From Fodinibacter sp045807225 (GTDB lineage Bacteria > Actinomycetota > Actinomycetes > Actinomycetales > Dermatophilaceae): a stretch of 6,904 nt of DNA. Made by a program: the position numbers and the translations under genes. The number at the start of each line of letters is the position of its first letter. Position 1 is the stretch's first letter. The stretch spans positions 1-6,904 of the forward strand of contig JBJMHU010000067.1 of the NCBI GenBank assembly GCA_045807225.1, in the 5' to 3' direction. Under the pieces are notes generated by a model. That model searched no databases and was not told the DNA's origin. It saw nothing but the letters and a program-made list of their open reading frames with translations. This document shows, piece by piece, positions 1 through 5,381 of the stretch.

Positions 1-495
1 CCGCACACCCGCCCGGTCGGGATGACGGCCCACGCCACCAACACCGCGCTCATCGGCGACTCCGAGTCGCCGTTCGGTCGCGTGCAGGTGCCCGGGTCGA
101 TCGGCGCCCTGCTCGAGCTGCGCCTCGGTGAGGCCGGCCACGACGCGGTCGGCTTCGCCATCCACGTGCCGCACTACCTCGCCGGGTCGGAGTGGCCCGA
201 AGGCGCGCTGGCCTCGCTCAACGCCATCGTCGACGTGACCGGCCTGAACCTGCCCAACGACGACCTGGTCACCCGGGCGCGCGCCAACCAGCAGGCCATC
301 GCCGCCGAGGTCGACGGCAACGAGGAGGCCGGCGCCGTCGTGACGGCGCTGGAGCAGCAGTACGACACCTACCTCGAGGGGCGCCAGCGCCCGAGCCTGC
401 TGGCCACCGAGGCCTCGCAGATCCCGTCCGCCGACGAGCTCGGCGAGGACTTCGAGAACTTCCTGCGCTCGGTCAACGACGACGACCAGCCCTGA
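1..495 (+). CDS. PAC2 family protein, C-terminal part (5' end outside window)
   Basis: The reading frame is open from the first base of the window, which begins inside the codons for PHTRPVGMTAHATN, so the ATG at position 22 is an internal methionine and not the start. The HTRP-VG-TAHATN stretch and the following hydrophobic LIG and GFAIHVPHYLA segments are typical of the C-terminal half of actinobacterial PAC2 proteins (named after proteasome assembly chaperone 2). Full-length members are about 290-320 residues; 164 are visible here. The C-terminus (from about residue 95 of the visible part) is a charged helical segment ending in an acidic DDDQP tail. The fold is related to that of a proteasome assembly chaperone and is sometimes linked to ATP-grasp proteins, but no biochemical role is firmly known. 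It probably acts in the cytoplasm. It converges on the polymerase gene to its right. Family call is good; function is unknown. Confidence 0.8.
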   Translation, partial: PHTRPVGMTAHATNTALIGDSESPFGRVQVPGSIGALLELRLGEAGHDAVGFAIHVPHYLAGSEWPEGALASLNAIVDVTGLNLPNDDLVTRARANQQAIAAEVDGNEEAGAVVTALEQQYDTYLEGRQRPSLLATEASQIPSADELGEDFENFLRSVNDDDQP

Positions 496-511
496 CGCCT
501 TTGCTCGTCCG

Positions 512-577
512 CCCGGTGCGGGAAAGCTGACCTTCGCACCGGGACCTTTCCCGGGCGAAGGTCAACCTTCGGGTGCG
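512..577. terminator. Convergent-gene terminator region with overlapping inverted repeats
   Basis: This lies between the convergent PAC2 and polymerase genes. Four perfect complementary pairs share the same bases: CCCGGTGCG (512-520) with CGCACCGGG (535-543); GGGAAAG (520-526) with CTTTCCC (546-552); GACCTTCGC (529-537) with GCGAAGGTC (555-563); and CGAAGGT (556-562) with ACCTTCG (565-571). CGCACC (535-540) can also pair with GGTGCG (572-577). No T-run follows, as is common for high-GC terminators. The position between converging genes suggests a two-way terminator. That it terminates is inference; the repeats themselves are certain. Confidence 0.55.
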
Positions 578-605
578 TGGCCGGCCGGCTGAGCCCGGTG
601 GGCTG

Positions 606-2306
606 TCAGTCCTTCGCGTCCGACCACCGGGCGATCACCGAGGTGTCGGCGACGAAACGCACGGGCGCACCCCCGGCCCAGCGCCGGGCGGCGTCGTCGA
701 GCGCCCGGTCGACCCGCGCCGCCACCTCGGCGGCGTGCTCGACCGGCGCGTGCACCAGCAGCTCGTCGTGCAGGCAGAGCACCACCTGCGCCCCCAGGTC
801 ACGGGTGGTCGCGCGCACCGTCGCGGCCCAGGCCTTGAACAGCTCGGCCGCCGCTCCTTGGATGATCGCGTTGCGCGCGAACCGGCCGCGCGCGGCGTCG
901 AGCGCCGGGTCGGCGCCGACCGGGCTGCCGGCCAGGAACCGGCCGGTGGGGATCAGCCGCCCACCATAGGTGCGCAGCGGCTCACCCCGCCGCCCGGCCG
1001 CCGCCGCCCGCTCGAGCAGACCCATCGCCACCGGGTAGGCGCGCTCCAGCCCCTTGAGCGCCTCGCCCGCCGCACCGCTGCGCTGCCCGTACATCGCCGC
1101 CAGCACCGCCACCTTCGCCACCGGGCGCTCCACGCCCAGCCGCTGCGCGACCGGTGCGTAGAGGTCGTCGGCCCGGGTGGCGGCCGCGAACGCCACGTCG
1201 CCGGACACCACCGCCAGCACCCGCGGCTCGATCTGCCCGAGGTCGGCCCGCACGAACACGTGCCCCTCGTGCGCGGCGACGCCAGGGCGCAGCACGGCCG
1301 GCAGGTTGTGCAGGCCGTTCTCGGCGGTCATCCGACCGGCGGCGCCGTCGCAGGCCGTCCAGCGTCCGCGCAGCCGGTCGTCGGGACCGACGTGCGCGTC
1401 GAGCCAGCGGTAGCCGTAGGTCGTGGCGATGCGCTCGTCGCGCCGCCAGTCGAGCAGGGCCCCCACCAGCGGGTGCACCGTGCGGTAGGGCTCGAGCACC
1501 CACTTTCGGGTGTTCGGCACGTCGACCCCCACGGCGTGGAGCAGCTCGAGCACCTGCGCCGGGTTGCGCAGGTCGGTCGACTCGCGGCCGGGTGCACACC
1601 GCAGCACCAGCGCGTCGCGGGCCCGTCGGGTGGCCGCCTCGTCGGCCTCGGTCGCGGGTCGGGGGCCGACCGCGTCGGCCAGCAGCTGCTCCGTGCGGGC
1701 CCGGTCGATGGGCAGCCCGTCGCGCCGCAGCTCCAGGCAGAGCACCGCGGCCGCCGACTCGGACAGCACCGTCCCCACCAGGCGCACCGAGCCCGCCGCG
1801 GCGGTGTCGTGCTGCAGGTTCGCGGTGTCGAGTGCCGCCTGCGCCCAGGTCTGCAGGTGGGCGGGGTCGCGCAGCCACTCCTCGTGGTCCCCGCGCAGGT
1901 GCCCGGCCGCGTCGACGAGCGAGTCCGGCCCGATGGGTGGGGTGTTCGCCGCGAACTCGAACAGGTCGCCGGTCGGGGGAGCGGGCACCTCGTCGACCGG
2001 GATGCCGTGTGCCGCCGCCCAGCACTGGCCGGCGGTGGCGCTCCACCCGCCGTGCAGGAGCCGGTGCGCCTCGGCGACGTCCCAGGCGCGCGCGACCGGC
2101 ACCCCGGCATCCACCAAGGCGGTGGCCGCCGACTCGGCCGACCACCACACCCAGCGTGGCGCCGCGGCCGCCTCGAGGCGCGCCGCCGCCTGCGTGACCT
2201 CGGCCAAGGGGCCGGTGTGGCACCGCCCGTCGTGGAGGAGGGCGGCGCTGGGCTCGCCGGCCCCCGGAGGCGTGACGGCGAGCACCGCGACGTCTCCGGG
2301 GATCAT
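606..2306 (-). CDS. Family-A DNA polymerase without 5' nuclease domain (annotated in relatives as bifunctional 3'-5' exonuclease/DNA polymerase)
   Basis: The 566-residue product resembles the C-terminal part of DNA polymerase I and belongs to a stand-alone family found beside normal PolA in actinobacteria; the 5' nuclease domain is absent. Numbered from the ATG at 2306: residues 1-170 are a degenerate exonuclease-like domain in which I cannot find the DxE exonuclease I motif. Motif A is ADLGQIEPRVLA with metal-binding Asp355 and Glu360. Motif B (O-helix) has Arg394, Lys398, Tyr406 and Gly407. Motif C is LHDELL with His513, Asp514, Glu515. RNAIIQGAAAELFKAW matches the conserved RNA-QG-AA region. 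The metal-binding aspartates of the polymerase site are intact, so template-directed synthesis is likely, perhaps in repair. Start choice: a GTG at 2336 would add ten residues, but ATG 2306 sits 7 bases after a -10-like TACGCT and begins just before the first beta strand, so I prefer it, with a leaderless mRNA. Divergent from the EcsC gene. Confidence 0.85.
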   Translation of the reverse strand: MIPGDVAVLAVTPPGAGEPSAALLHDGRCHTGPLAEVTQAAARLEAAAAPRWVWWSAESAATALVDAGVPVARAWDVAEAHRLLHGGWSATAGQCWAAAHGIPVDEVPAPPTGDLFEFAANTPPIGPDSLVDAAGHLRGDHEEWLRDPAHLQTWAQAALDTANLQHDTAAAGSVRLVGTVLSESAAAVLCLELRRDGLPIDRARTEQLLADAVGPRPATEADEAATRRARDALVLRCAPGRESTDLRNPAQVLELLHAVGVDVPNTRKWVLEPYRTVHPLVGALLDWRRDERIATTYGYRWLDAHVGPDDRLRGRWTACDGAAGRMTAENGLHNLPAVLRPGVAAHEGHVFVRADLGQIEPRVLAVVSGDVAFAAATRADDLYAPVAQRLGVERPVAKVAVLAAMYGQRSGAAGEALKGLERAYPVAMGLLERAAAAGRRGEPLRTYGGRLIPTGRFLAGSPVGADPALDAARGRFARNAIIQGAAAELFKAWAATVRATTRDLGAQVVLCLHDELLVHAPVEHAAEVAARVDRALDDAARRWAGGAPVRFVADTSVIARWSDAKD

Positions 2307-2313
2307 GCCGAGC

Positions 2314-2319
2314 AGCGTA
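2314..2319 (-). promoter_or_regulatory. Candidate -10 box for leaderless polymerase-like gene
   Basis: On the minus strand TACGCT lies 7 bases before the ATG at 2306, the spacing expected if transcription starts at or next to the start codon. No Shine-Dalgarno sequence is seen before either this ATG or the alternative GTG at 2336. A clear -35 box is not visible. Leaderless mRNAs are common in actinobacteria; that this gene is one is inference. Confidence 0.35.
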
Positions 2320-2374
2320 GGCGGGCGGTCCGTCACCGTCGGTCACGCCCGGTCGGAACGGACTCCGGACGTGG

Positions 2375-2380
2375 CAGGAT
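2375..2380 (+). promoter_or_regulatory. Candidate -10 box for EcsC-family gene
   Basis: CAGGAT resembles the TANNNT -10 boxes of actinobacteria and lies 52 bases before the GTG start at 2433, in the 126-bp divergent gap between the polymerase and EcsC genes. The sequence 17 bases upstream (GTCGGA, 2352-2357) is a poor -35 match. This is a weak call from position and one box only. Confidence 0.2.
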
Positions 2381-2432
2381 GACGAGACGAGGTGGCCGCA
2401 CGGGCTGCCGGCAAGGGTCCGAGGAGGACGAC

Positions 2433-3197
2433 GTGGCATTGCTCGGCATCGGTGGGAGCCGCGAGGGACAGGCGGTCAAGGACGTCCGCAGCGCCCTGGA
2501 GCAGGCCGAGTCCGGCCCCAAGGACGAGGGCGTGCTGGGCAACCAGGCGACCCGCCTGGTGCAGAACATCCTCGACCTCGGCATCGACGGCAAGGGCTGG
2601 TTCCACTCGGCCGACAAGGTGGCCGGTCACGCCCTGGCCTCCCACCCCGACCCCGAGGCGGCCGTCGACGCCATCGTGCGCCAGCACGTGCGGCTCGGCG
2701 CGGCATCCGGCTTCGTCACCAGCGTCGGCGGTTTCATCACGCTGCCGGTGGCGCTGCCGGCCAACGTCCTGGGTTTCTACCTCATCGCCACCCGGATGAC
2801 GGCCGCGATCGCCAAGGTGCGAGGCTACGACCTGCGTCAGGAGGAGATCCGCACCGCGGTGCTGCTCACGCTCGTGGGGGCCGACGCCGACGACCTGCTC
2901 AAGAAGGCGGGGATGGCGTCGCCCGGCGGCACGCTGAGCAACCTCGCCGCCCAGCGGCTCCCCGGCCCGGCGATGATGGTCATCCAGAAGGGTGTCGGCT
3001 TCCGGCTGCTCGCGACCGCCGGCAAGAACATGTTCGTGCGGCTGGGCAAGATCGTGCCGATCGTCGGTGGTGTCATCGGTGCCGGGCTCGACGGGTTCAT
3101 GCAGCACCGGGTGTCGGTCAGCGCCAAGCGCGAGTTCCCCCCGGCCCGGGCCACGGTGTCCGCGGCGGGCTCCACGGGGCAGGTGGAGTCCGCCTGA
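2433..3197 (+). CDS. EcsC family protein
   Basis: The 254-residue product matches the EcsC family in size and pattern. The core, residues about 86-160, has a small-residue hydrophobic stretch (GAASGFVTSVGGFITLPVAL, 89-108), then LPANVLGFYLIATRMTAAIAKVRGYD (residues 108-133) and a helix with EEIRTAVLLTLVGA. A second Gly-rich hydrophobic segment near the end (LGKIVPIVGGVIGAGLDGF, 204-222) corresponds to the family's conserved C-terminal element. The name comes from a protein encoded beside a Bacillus ABC transporter, but the biochemical role is unknown; membrane association is likely from the hydrophobic segments, with no signal peptide. The start is the GTG at 2433, five bases after GAGGAGG (2421-2427). 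The frame stays open far upstream, antisense to the polymerase, but that part is not coding. The YkvA-type gene follows 79 bases downstream and may be co-transcribed. Confidence 0.72.
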   Translation: MALLGIGGSREGQAVKDVRSALEQAESGPKDEGVLGNQATRLVQNILDLGIDGKGWFHSADKVAGHALASHPDPEAAVDAIVRQHVRLGAASGFVTSVGGFITLPVALPANVLGFYLIATRMTAAIAKVRGYDLRQEEIRTAVLLTLVGADADDLLKKAGMASPGGTLSNLAAQRLPGPAMMVIQKGVGFRLLATAGKNMFVRLGKIVPIVGGVIGAGLDGFMQHRVSVSAKREFPPARATVSAAGSTGQVESA

Positions 3198-3198
3198 G

Positions 3199-3224
3199 GG
3201 AACCGTAGTCTGCGCTCACTCGTC
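3199..3224 (+). promoter_or_regulatory. Possible ECF-sigma promoter upstream of YkvA-type gene
   Basis: GGAAC (3199-3203), 17 bases, then CGTC (3221-3224) matches the GGAAC-N16/17-CGTC pattern recognised by SigE-type ECF sigma factors of actinobacteria, 52 bases before the ATG at 3277. A housekeeping-type -10 (TAGTCT, 3206-3211) overlaps it as an alternative. Both are short motifs, so chance occurrence is possible. Either would give the small gene expression apart from the EcsC gene. Confidence 0.3.
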
Positions 3225-3276
3225 GTTCGTGATGGAAAATGGGCCGCAGGTGCCCGAGCCAGCCAGGAGGAACCCA

Positions 3277-3744
3277 ATGTCCAGGAACGCCCGCATCGCG
3301 TCAGTCGTCGCCGTTGCCCGCGCGGTCCGGATGGCAGTGCGCCCCGGCGGCCCGTCGATCGGGGAGCGGGCCGGTGCCGTGCCCCGGATGGTCCGGGCGA
3401 CGCTCAGCGGTGACTACGTCGGCGTGTCCAAGGGCCGGCTGCTCATGATGCTGGCCGCCGCGGGCTACCTCGTCTCGCCGCTCGACCTGATCCCCGAGGC
3501 GGTGCTGCCCATCGTCGGCCTGGCCGACGACGCACTCGTGCTCAGCTGGCTGGCCACCCGGCTGGTCGAGGAGACCGAGGCGTTCCTGGAGTGGGAGAAG
3601 GCAACCGTGGCGGCTCCGGCCGGTTCGGGTGGCGGTTCCGCGGGCGGCGCGTCGTATGCCGGTGGTGGCGGCCCCACCGACGCGTCCAACGGCGCAGCCC
3701 GGCCTGCGGCGGCGCAGACCGTCCCCGGCGACGTCGTCCGCTGA
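3277..3744 (+). CDS. YkvA family protein (DUF1232 domain)
   Basis: This encodes a 155-residue protein with the DUF1232 core at residues about 56-92: LLMMLAAAGYLVSPLDLIPE followed by a hydrophobic turn and GLADDALVL. The Y-L-SP-DLIPE and D-DA signature is diagnostic of the family. The core is hydrophobic and probably lies in or on the membrane, but its activity is unknown. Residues 1-50 are basic and helical. Residues about 114-150 form a low-complexity tail rich in Gly, Ala and Ser (GSGGGSAGGASYAGGGG), probably disordered. The start is the ATG at 3277, six bases after a perfect AGGAGG (3265-3270); the frame is open farther upstream but runs inside the EcsC gene. It is the second of two same-strand genes of poorly known envelope-associated families, which hints at a shared role but does not prove one. 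Confidence 0.85.
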   Translation: MSRNARIASVVAVARAVRMAVRPGGPSIGERAGAVPRMVRATLSGDYVGVSKGRLLMMLAAAGYLVSPLDLIPEAVLPIVGLADDALVLSWLATRLVEETEAFLEWEKATVAAPAGSGGGSAGGASYAGGGGPTDASNGAARPAAAQTVPGDVVR

Positions 3745-3807
3745 GCCGCTCCACCCGTCCAGCCGCCGACCCGCTGAGCCGCCCCGCTGAGCCCCGCCCG
3801 CTGAGCC
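3738..3807 (+). repeat. Four direct copies of a 10-bp repeat spanning the YkvA stop codon
   Basis: CCGCTGAGCC occurs at 3738-3747, 3771-3780, 3784-3793 and 3798-3807. The first copy includes the TGA stop of the YkvA-type gene. The last is followed by CCCCGAGGGG (3809-3818), able to form a tight hairpin, so the block may act as a terminator, but there is no T-run. The exact copies are seen directly; origin by slippage and any role are inference. Confidence 0.6.
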
Positions 3808-3824
3808 GCCCCGAGGGGGGTCCG

Positions 3825-3863
3825 TCGTCCACAGGCCGGCACGGTGCCACAGCGTCGTCCACA
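3825..3863 (+). other. Pair of near-consensus actinobacterial DnaA boxes
   Basis: TCGTCCACA occurs at 3825-3833 and 3855-3863 in the same orientation, exactly 30 bp apart, inside a 12-bp direct repeat (CGTCGTCCACAG at 3823-3834 and 3853-3864). It differs by one base from the actinobacterial DnaA box TTGTCCACA. A short palindrome (GGCAC-G-GTGCC, 3838-3848) lies between. The spacing of about three helical turns would put both sites on one face of DNA. No dnaA or dnaN gene is in view, so this is not evidence for the chromosomal origin. Confidence 0.35.
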
Positions 3864-3879
3864 GCGGCTCGACCCGACT

Positions 3880-3908
3880 GGAACGGGTGCGTCGACCCCC
3901 ACCAGCGT
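3880..3908 (+). promoter_or_regulatory. Weak candidate promoter for DUF4192 gene
   Basis: GGAACG (3880-3885), 17 bases, and CAGCGT (3903-3908) precede the ATG at 3916 by seven bases. This arrangement resembles the end of the polymerase-like gene's upstream region (TACGCT, seven bases, ATG) and would give a leaderless mRNA. Neither hexamer is a good match to the housekeeping consensus. Confidence 0.2.
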
Positions 3909-3915
3909 GGTCGGC

Positions 3916-5133
3916 ATGACAGCAGACATCACCCTTCGAGGCCCCGGCGACGTCGTCGCGATCCTGCCCTACCAGCTGGGCTACCACCCCCACGACAGCG
4001 TCGTGGTCATCTCCCTCAAGGGGAAACGCGTGGGCCTGGTGGCCCGCGCCGACCTGCCACCCGAGAGGTTCGTCGGCGACGTGGTGGCGTCCCTGATGGG
4101 TCCGCTCGTCCGCGACGGTGCTACGTCGGTCATCCTCGTCGGCTACGAGGACGTCCCCGACGCCAGCCAACCGCTGCTCCTCGACCTCGTCGAGCAGCTC
4201 GAGCAGGCCCGCATCGACGTCGTCGACGTGGCGGTGGTCCGGGAGGGGCGCCGCTACTCACCCATCTGCTCCGAGCCCTGTTGCCCACCCGACGGGGTGG
4301 AGCTGCCCGACCCCGCAGACGTCCCGGGCGTGGCGGAGTACGTCGCGCTGGGCCGTTCCCCGCTGCGGTCCCGGAGCGACGTCGAAGGGCTGGTCGCCCC
4401 TGAGCCGTGGCGGTGCCTGGGGGTCGCCCGAGCCGTGGCGTCGCGAGCACGGATGCCGCGTCGCCGGCGTCGGTCCGTCGCCGCGTGGAGCGTGCTGCTC
4501 GACCGGAGCGAGAAGGGACGCCGGCCCCTGGACCGTGCGGTCGTGGCCGACCTGGCTCTCGGCCTGGCCGACATCCCCTGGCGCGACGGGTTGATCGCCT
4601 GGCTGGTGCCGTCCGTCCTGCCGACCGACAAGATCGACCGCACCGTGCTGGCACTGCTCGGCTCGGCCCTGCCGACCTGGGGCGGCATGGGCCCGGGCGC
4701 AGCACAGCCTTTCGGGCTGCGCCTCGCCCCCGAGGGGGTCCGGCCCGCATCGCAGTGGGGTGGTCCCGCCGGGCCGGCCGCTGGCGAGGCGGGTGACGAC
4801 TCCGCCGGGCGCGGCGGCGCTGCGCGCCGGCAGGCCGAGCGCGAACCGCTGTCGGTCGAGCGCGAGGACCTCCTGCACCGCCTGCTGGCGCTCTGCCGCT
4901 CCGTGCCCGACGAGTGCCCAGACCTGGCCGCAGCCGTGTGCACCGTCGCGGCTCACGTCGCCTGGGTCGGTGGTGATGGCGCCATCGCTCGGGCAGCGGT
5001 CGAGCGTGCGCTACGCCTGGCGCCCGAATACCGGCTGGCGCAGCTGCTCGTGCAGCTGGTCGACATCGGTCTGCGGCTGCCGTCAGTCACTGCGCAGGCC
5101 GACCGCTCGGGCACCTTGGGTGAGGCCGGCTGA
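3916..5133 (+). CDS. DUF4192 domain-containing protein
   Basis: The 405-residue product begins with the DUF4192 hallmark: LRGPGDVVAILPYQLGYHP followed by DSVVVISL (residues 7-34). A Cys-rich patch, CSEPCCPPDG (Cys118, Cys122, Cys123), and the C-terminal block DLAAAVCTVAAHVAWVGGDG continuing to ALRLAPEYRLAQLL (residues 336-378) also fit the family. Residues about 256-312 form a Gly/Ala/Pro-rich linker between two conserved parts. There is no signal peptide or clear membrane segment, so a soluble cytoplasmic protein is likely; the function is unknown and the family is essentially actinobacterial. Start choice: the ATG at 3916 puts the conserved LRGP near the N-terminus as in relatives. A GTG at 3907 is possible, and the frame is open back to 3844, but those upstream residues look unlike protein and cover the DnaA-box-like repeats. 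No Shine-Dalgarno sequence is visible. Confidence 0.85.
   Translation: MTADITLRGPGDVVAILPYQLGYHPHDSVVVISLKGKRVGLVARADLPPERFVGDVVASLMGPLVRDGATSVILVGYEDVPDASQPLLLDLVEQLEQARIDVVDVAVVREGRRYSPICSEPCCPPDGVELPDPADVPGVAEYVALGRSPLRSRSDVEGLVAPEPWRCLGVARAVASRARMPRRRRRSVAAWSVLLDRSEKGRRPLDRAVVADLALGLADIPWRDGLIAWLVPSVLPTDKIDRTVLALLGSALPTWGGMGPGAAQPFGLRLAPEGVRPASQWGGPAGPAAGEAGDDSAGRGGAARRQAEREPLSVEREDLLHRLLALCRSVPDECPDLAAAVCTVAAHVAWVGGDGAIARAAVERALRLAPEYRLAQLLVQLVDIGLRLPSVTAQADRSGTLGEAG
4697..4790. repeat. Inverted repeats inside the DUF4192 linker-coding region
   Basis: Within the part coding the low-complexity linker, GCGCAGC (4697-4703) pairs with GCTGCGC (4716-4722), CAGCC (4705-4709) with GGCTG (4715-4719), and GCCTCGCC (4721-4728) with GGCGAGGC (4783-4790). 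CCCCGAGGGGG (4728-4738) is shared with the gap before the gene (3809-3819). The pairs are real, but short GC-rich complements are frequent at this base composition. Confidence 0.3.
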
Positions 5134-5174
5134 CGGCACGGTGGGCGTTTCGGCTGCGGTCGCTCGGCCGGGCC

Positions 5175-5204
5175 GTGCTCTCGAACCTGATCGGTCGAGA
5201 ACAC
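5175..5204 (+). terminator. Imperfect palindrome downstream of DUF4192 gene, possible terminator
   Basis: TCTCGA (5179-5184) pairs with TCGAGA (5195-5200), extended inward by CC/GG past a single bulged A and outward by GTG/CAC across one mismatch, leaving a five-base loop. It begins 42 bases after the DUF4192 stop and lies upstream of the metX promoter. No T-run follows. A terminator is the simplest reading; a regulator binding site is the alternative. Confidence 0.4.
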
Positions 5205-5244
5205 CGGGTGCGTGCGTGCCCGTCACTCGGGACGCAGGCCATGC

Positions 5245-5256
5245 CGCCGTACGGCG
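5245..5256. repeat. Perfect 12-bp palindrome next to the metX -10 box
   Basis: CGCCGTACGGCG is an exact palindrome ending four bases before the TAGCAT -10 box, so it falls in the spacer between the expected -35 and -10 positions. A protein bound there would block the promoter. No regulator is known from this sequence. Confidence 0.4.
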
Positions 5257-5260
5257 CGGG

Positions 5261-5266
5261 TAGCAT
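5261..5266 (+). promoter_or_regulatory. -10 box of the riboswitch-metX transcript
   Basis: TAGCAT is a good actinobacterial -10 box. Transcription would start near 5273, at the first base of the riboswitch P1 stem (5274), which is where an aptamer transcript should begin. The -35 region (about 5238-5243, GCCATG) is a poor match. Confidence 0.5.
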
Positions 5267-5273
5267 GGATGCC

Positions 5274-5381
5274 GGTCATGAGTCCCAGTGCCAAACCCCG
5301 GTTTGCTGGGCGGCAACCCTCCTCGCGGTGGGGTGCCCCGGGTGATGACCTGGCCGCACCACACGGTGTGGCAAGCGCGAG
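5274..5381 (+). promoter_or_regulatory. SAM-IV riboswitch controlling metX
   Basis: The aptamer senses S-adenosylmethionine and should lower metX expression when it is abundant. Visible structure: P1 is GGTCAT (5274-5279) with ATGACC (5345-5350). P2 is CCCAG (5284-5288) with CTGGG (5306-5310), topped by CAAA/TTTG (5292-5295/5302-5305). P3 is GGCA (5312-5315) with TGCC (5334-5337), extended by CCC/GGG. Pseudoknot 1 joins loop CCCGG (5297-5301) to CCGGG (5338-5342). A further hairpin is CCACA/TGTGG (5359-5363/5367-5371). Pseudoknot 2 joins the P3 loop CTCGCG (5322-5327) to CGCGAG (5376-5381). Two pseudoknots, the second reaching outside P1, distinguish SAM-IV from SAM-I. The last pairing ends three bases before the metX GAGGAG (5385-5390), and no terminator hairpin with a T-run follows, so control of translation is inferred. 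Confidence 0.9.

Noticed and set aside
22..495. ATG at 22 as the start of the first gene
   Set aside because: The frame is open to the left edge, and the conserved HTRP motif of PAC2 proteins lies upstream of this ATG, so the gene is truncated by the window.
573..2432. Long open frame on the plus strand continuous with the EcsC gene (would give an 874-residue protein)
   Set aside because: It runs antisense to the polymerase gene, whose motifs A, B and C are intact. The translated sequence is Arg/Gly/His/Pro-rich with no domain, which is the usual shadow of a high-GC gene. The GTG at 2433 with GAGGAGG is the true start.
982..2439. Other long frames opposite or overlapping the polymerase gene (including 1154-2197 and 1510-2382 on the plus strand)
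   Set aside because: They encode low-complexity Arg/Ala/Pro-rich sequence with no recognisable motif, explained by codon bias of the real gene on the minus strand.
3738..3864. CRISPR array or chromosomal origin in the repeat-rich gap
   Set aside because: The repeat units are 10-12 bp with irregular spacing and no spacer pattern, there are only two DnaA-like boxes, and no dnaA, dnaN or cas gene is in view.
3844..3915. N-terminal extension of DUF4192 from an ATG-like start upstream of 3916
   Set aside because: The extra residues are not protein-like, no ribosome binding site precedes them, and the conserved LRGP motif normally lies close to the N-terminus.
5175..5256. tRNA or small ORF in the DUF4192-metX gap
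   Set aside because: No cloverleaf with a GTTCGAATC-like arm is present, and short frames here lack ribosome binding sites and recognisable sequence.
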